Part shown: positions 61,362 to 64,000 of the stretch, in pieces
Layout: each line of letters opens with the position of its first letter
Position numbering within the stretch: position 1 is the first letter of the stretch
Position numbers and translations under genes: made by a program
Assembly: GCF_030518795.1 (NCBI RefSeq)
Contig: NZ_CP130427.1
Span: 1,302,001 to 1,366,000 of the forward strand
Origin: Micromonospora sp. NBRC 110009
GTDB taxonomy: Bacteria; Actinomycetota; Actinomycetes; Mycobacteriales; Micromonosporaceae
Direction: 5' to 3'
Length of the DNA: 64,000 nt
The notes under the pieces: model-generated
Databases searched by the model: none
What the model was told of the DNA's origin: nothing
The model's input: only the letters and a program-made list of their open reading frames with translations

Positions 61362-62504
61362 TCAGCCCAGCGCCTGCTCCAGATCGGCGAGCAGGTCGTC
61401 GACCGTCTCGATGCCGACAGACAGTCGCACGAGATCGCCGGGAACTTCAAGCGGCGAGCCGGCAGCACTTGCGTGTGTCATCCGTCCCGGGTGCTCGATC
61501 AGGGACTCGACCCCGCCGAGGGACTCGGCGAGCACGAAGAGCTTGGCCCGGTTGCAGATCTCCACGGCGTGCTCCTCGCCGCCCGCCGCGCGGAACGAGA
61601 TCATGCCGCCGAACCGGCGCATCTGCTTGGCGGCCACCTCGTGACCGGGGTGCGACGGCAGGCCCGGGTAGATGACCTGGCCGACCTTGGCATGACCGTC
61701 CAGGTAGGCCGCGATCCGCTCGGCGTTGTCGCAGTGCCGGTCCATCCGTACCCCGAGGGTCTTGATGCCCCGCAGGGTGAGCCAGGCGTCGAACGGGCCG
61801 TTGACGGCGCCCATCGCGTTCTGGTGGTAGCGCAGCTCCTCGCCGAGCGTCCGTTCGGCGGCGATCAGGGCGCCACCGACCACGTCGGAGTGTCCGCCGA
61901 TGTACTTGGTGGTGGAGTGGACCACCACGTCCGCGCCGAACGCGATCGGCTGCTGGAGGTACGGCGAGGCGAAGGTGTTGTCGACCACCAGCAGCGCGTC
62001 GGCCTCGTGCGCGACGCCGGCCAGGGCGGCGAGGTCGGCGATGCCGAGCAGCGGGTTGGTCGGCGTCTCCACCCAGACGATCTTCGTGGCGCCCGGGCGG
62101 ATGGCCGCCCGCACGGCGTCCGGGTCGGAGACCTTCGCCGGGGTGTACGCCAGCCCCCAGCGCTCGGCGACCTTGGCGAAGAGCCGGTAGGTGCCGCCGT
62201 ACGCATCGTCCGGGATAACCACGTGGTCACCCGGCTTGCACACGGTCCGCAGCAGGGCGTCCTCGGCGGCCAGGCCGCTGGCGAAGGCGAGCCCGACCGG
62301 CCCGCCCTCCAGCGCGGCCAGGCACTCCTGGAGCGCGTCCCGGGTCGGGTTGCCGGAGCGGCTGTACTCGTAGCCCTGCCGGGGCGCGCCGACGGCGTCC
62401 TGGGCGTACGTGCTGGTCTGATAGATCGGTGGGATCACCGCGCCGGTGCGGGCCTCCGGGTCCTGACCGGCGTGGATGGCGAGCGTGTCGAAGCCGTGAC
62501 TCAT
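61362..62504 (-). CDS. metB: Cystathionine gamma-synthase / gamma-lyase family enzyme
   Basis: A 380-residue Cys/Met-metabolism PLP enzyme. The PLP lysine is in VVHSTTKYIGGHSDVVGG, with family segments YEYSRSGNPTRDALQECLAA and KLFVLAESLGGVESLIEHPG. Actinobacterial members of this type combine O-acyl-homoserine and cysteine to cystathionine, though gamma-lyase activity is hard to exclude. It corresponds in place to Rv1079 next to the greA-mca group. TAACGT lies seven bases before ATG 62504, suggesting a leaderless mRNA. Confidence 0.92.
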   Translation of the reverse strand: MSHGFDTLAIHAGQDPEARTGAVIPPIYQTSTYAQDAVGAPRQGYEYSRSGNPTRDALQECLAALEGGPVGLAFASGLAAEDALLRTVCKPGDHVVIPDDAYGGTYRLFAKVAERWGLAYTPAKVSDPDAVRAAIRPGATKIVWVETPTNPLLGIADLAALAGVAHEADALLVVDNTFASPYLQQPIAFGADVVVHSTTKYIGGHSDVVGGALIAAERTLGEELRYHQNAMGAVNGPFDAWLTLRGIKTLGVRMDRHCDNAERIAAYLDGHAKVGQVIYPGLPSHPGHEVAAKQMRRFGGMISFRAAGGEEHAVEICNRAKLFVLAESLGGVESLIEHPGRMTHASAAGSPLEVPGDLVRLSVGIETVDDLLADLEQALG

Positions 62505-62511
62505 GCCCGAG

Positions 62512-62517
62512 ACGTTA
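62512..62517 (-). promoter_or_regulatory. -10 box TAACGT of metB
   Basis: TAACGT on the minus strand ends seven bases before ATG 62504. No ribosome-binding site is present. Confidence 0.5.
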
Positions 62518-62588
62518 GTCCGCCCTCCCGTCCCACCGGGTGGAACCCCGCCGCGGGTCACACCGTTCGCCGTGTCGGTGGGGCAGGC

Positions 62589-62594
62589 CATACT
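62589..62594 (+). promoter_or_regulatory. -10 box CATACT of the 62601-63623 two-gene unit
   Basis: CATACT ends six bases before GTG 62601, again the leaderless arrangement. Confidence 0.45.
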
Positions 62595-62600
62595 GGCTCG

Positions 62601-62930
62601 GTGACGTCAAACGTGCCGCTGCCGTCCCGGCTGATCGGGGCGGCCGACCGGATCCCGTCCTCGCTCGGACTGCTGGCCGGCCCCGATCGGGGAACAGTGC
62701 GCCTTCCGGTGCAGCTCGCCTGGTCAGGGCCGGCGGACTATGACGTCGCCGACCCGCGCGAACGGCTGACGCTCTACTGCCTCCTGCTCGACTGCGGCCA
62801 GCGTGACGACATCGTCCGGTACGTCAACGCCACCCTGCTCCGCCGGGACTGGCCCCGGATCAAGCGCCTGACGGCTCGTCGTCTGACGATGCTCTGGGAG
62901 CGCAGGCTGCCCGAACTCTGCGCGGGCTAG
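62601..62930 (+). CDS. Hypothetical protein paired with a nucleotidyltransferase
   Basis: A 109-residue basic protein. The second half is helical and arginine-rich (DPRERLTLYCLLLDCGQRDD; ATLLRRDWPRIKRLTARRLT; MLWERRLPELCAG). No DNA-binding motif is obvious. Its TAG stop is immediately followed by the ATG of an AbiEii/MenT-like nucleotidyltransferase, so the two are coupled and the small protein is a candidate antitoxin or substrate adaptor. The pair has its own leaderless promoter. I do not recognise the family. Confidence 0.72.
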   Translation: MTSNVPLPSRLIGAADRIPSSLGLLAGPDRGTVRLPVQLAWSGPADYDVADPRERLTLYCLLLDCGQRDDIVRYVNATLLRRDWPRIKRLTARRLTMLWERRLPELCAG

Positions 62931-63623
62931 ATGGACGAGCTGCACCGCCGGCTACTCGAGGTCGGCTTCGCCGCCGGCGACGACCTCGGGCTGATGCTTG
63001 CGGGCGGATACGCCATGTGCGCTCACGAGCTGGTGGACCGCCCCTCCCAGGACATCGACTTCGCGACCGCCACCGCCCTGCCGCTCACCGTCGTGGTGGC
63101 GCGACTCTCGGACGCGTACCTCGCCGCCGGGTTCGCCGTTCAGGTCATCGAAACGACACCACGGATGGCCCGGATGCTCGTCACGGACGGCGCGGTGTCC
63201 TGCGAGGTCGACCTCCTCAAGGAGGCCCTGAGGCCACCAGCCCGGCTGAACATCGGGCCGGTCCTCGCCTTCGAAGACGCGGTCGGGCTCAAGGTGCGCG
63301 CGCTGCACGACCGGGCCGCGCACCGGGACTTCATCGACGTGCGCGCCGCGAACGGTCAGCTCGGTTGGGTCGAGCTGGAGAAGCTGTGTGCCTGCCACAC
63401 GGTCGGCTTCTCCCTGGAAGAGCTGGCCGATCGGTTGGGTGGCATCGAGGAACGCGACACTCGCACCTTTCTCTCGTACGGACTCGACGCCTCGGCCGTC
63501 AACGAGCTGCGCGACTGGGCGCTGCGATGGGAGACGGACATCAGGAATCGGCTGGCGAGCGGGGAGACCGGCCCCACCGGCGTTCTCGACAGCGAGTGGG
63601 AAACCTACCTGGACCGGCTGTAG
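62931..63623 (+). CDS. AbiEii/MenT-like nucleotidyltransferase
   Basis: A 230-residue minimal nucleotidyltransferase. The G-G-Y motif (LMLAGGYAMCAHELVDRP), the paired aspartates D41 and D43 in SQDIDFAT and the third carboxylate D94 in CEVDLL form the metal site. The downstream KVRALHDRAAHRDFIDVRAA is the conserved segment of the AbiEii/AbiGii toxin family. Members transfer nucleotides to tRNA or other targets and are usually held by an antitoxin. The adjacent upstream 109-residue gene is the obvious partner, but it does not look like the usual AbiEi winged-helix antitoxin. Toxicity is inferred. Confidence 0.82.
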   Translation: MDELHRRLLEVGFAAGDDLGLMLAGGYAMCAHELVDRPSQDIDFATATALPLTVVVARLSDAYLAAGFAVQVIETTPRMARMLVTDGAVSCEVDLLKEALRPPARLNIGPVLAFEDAVGLKVRALHDRAAHRDFIDVRAANGQLGWVELEKLCACHTVGFSLEELADRLGGIEERDTRTFLSYGLDASAVNELRDWALRWETDIRNRLASGETGPTGVLDSEWETYLDRL

Positions 63624-63706
63624 ACGGAGTGCTTGGTCCAGGCCAGCCCTCAGCGAACCGGGGACTGACCGGCGCCCGGCGGGCGGCGGCGTCCCGGCGG
63701 AGCGCA

Positions 63707-63712
63707 TAGCCT
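63707..63712 (+). promoter_or_regulatory. -10 box TAGCCT of the HIT gene
   Basis: TAGCCT ends six bases before GTG 63719; no ribosome-binding site is seen. Confidence 0.5.
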
Positions 63713-63718
63713 GGCCCG

Positions 63719-64000
63719 GTGAGCGGGTGCGTGTTCTGCGGGATCGTGGCGGGCAAGGTGCCCGCGTTCACCGTCGTCGACGAGCCGGACGGGGTCGCCT
63801 TCCTGGACACCCGACCGGTGTTCAAGGGGCACGTGCTGGTGGTGCCGCGCCCCCACGTGGTCACCCTCGACACGCTCCCGGCCGAGCTGCTGCCCGGCTA
63901 CTTCCGGCTGGTCCAGCGGATCATCGTCGCGGTGGAGACCGGCCTGGGGTCCGGTGGGACGTTCGTGGCGGTCAACAATAAGGTGTCCCAGTCCGTCCCG
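63719..64000 (+). CDS. HIT-family protein, 3'-truncated by the window edge
   Basis: The first 94 residues of a histidine-triad nucleotide-binding protein. The opening CVFCGIVAGKVPAFTVVDEP, with its C-x-x-C pair, then AFLDTRPVFKGHVLVVPRPH are typical HIT/HINT landmarks. The catalytic H-x-H-x-H motif would lie beyond the window. Such proteins hydrolyse nucleoside phosphoramidates or dinucleoside polyphosphates. GTG 63719 is placed by the family start and by a -10 box six bases upstream. Confidence 0.9.
   Translation, partial: MSGCVFCGIVAGKVPAFTVVDEPDGVAFLDTRPVFKGHVLVVPRPHVVTLDTLPAELLPGYFRLVQRIIVAVETGLGSGGTFVAVNNKVSQSVP

Noticed and set aside
1..64000. Biosynthetic gene cluster, prophage or integrated plasmid
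   Set aside because: No polyketide or peptide synthetase, phage structural, integrase or conjugation genes are present; base composition looks even apart from small AT-rich pockets.

Overview
The window is high-GC actinobacterial chromosome, most likely Micromonosporaceae (Micromonospora-like). This rests on a WhiB-family regulator, mycothiol conjugate amidase (Mca), a complete set of F420 biosynthesis genes, frequent GTG starts, and many starts that sit 6-9 bases after a TANNNT box and so look leaderless. Genes are dense and mostly chromosomal-core or metabolic. The only mobile element seen is a TnpB unit at 25.5-27.2 kb. No rRNA, tRNA or CRISPR array was recognised. All family assignments come from reading translated sequence and recalled family knowledge; no database search was run.

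Layout. 1-2.8 kb: 3' part of a GAF/winged-helix regulator, an aldehyde dehydrogenase and its DUF779 partner. 2.9-5.7 kb: a HigB/HigA-type toxin-antitoxin pair followed in the same direction by a HEAT-repeat protein. 5.7-17.7 kb: a polyamine uptake and breakdown locus. A leftward seven-gene run (potD, potA, potB, potC, FAD oxidoreductase, saccharopine-dehydrogenase-like enzyme, agmatinase) has every junction overlapping by 1-4 bases. It diverges from a rightward group (Lrp/AsnC regulator, class III aminotransferase, PNPOx-like protein, second FAD oxidoreductase). Repeated GATTCCGTTG-type boxes sit in both control regions.

17.8-35.4 kb corresponds to the mycobacterial Rv3258c-Rv3268 neighbourhood: DUF3499, metallopeptidase-like protein, whiB, fbiA, fbiB, manC-type guanylyltransferase, and the TIGR03089 protein. 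Here it is opened up by a DUF4331 gene, a Tat-exported small protein, fbiC, a Pro-rich membrane protein and the TnpB unit. As a result all three fbi genes lie within about 7.4 kb. FbiB is short and lacks a normal C-terminal nitroreductase domain. 35.4-49 kb: acetoacetyl-CoA synthetase, acyl-CoA thioesterase, acyl-CoA dehydrogenase, UDP-glucose dehydrogenase, a 1634-residue multi-pass membrane protein with an N-terminal zinc ribbon, purK-purE, and a small membrane protein divergent from a PadR regulator across a clear palindromic operator.

49-64 kb contains a PdxH-like oxidase and a second conserved neighbourhood resembling Rv1079-Rv1084 (metB, greA, DUF4307, mca, small membrane protein, YyaL-type thioredoxin-domain protein), with a GGDEF-EAL protein, threonine ammonia-lyase, a DUF4328 protein and an amidase interleaved. 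It ends with a two-gene unit of an AbiEii/MenT-like nucleotidyltransferase and an unknown partner, then a HIT protein cut by the window edge. Gene ends are commonly separated by strong GC-rich hairpins.
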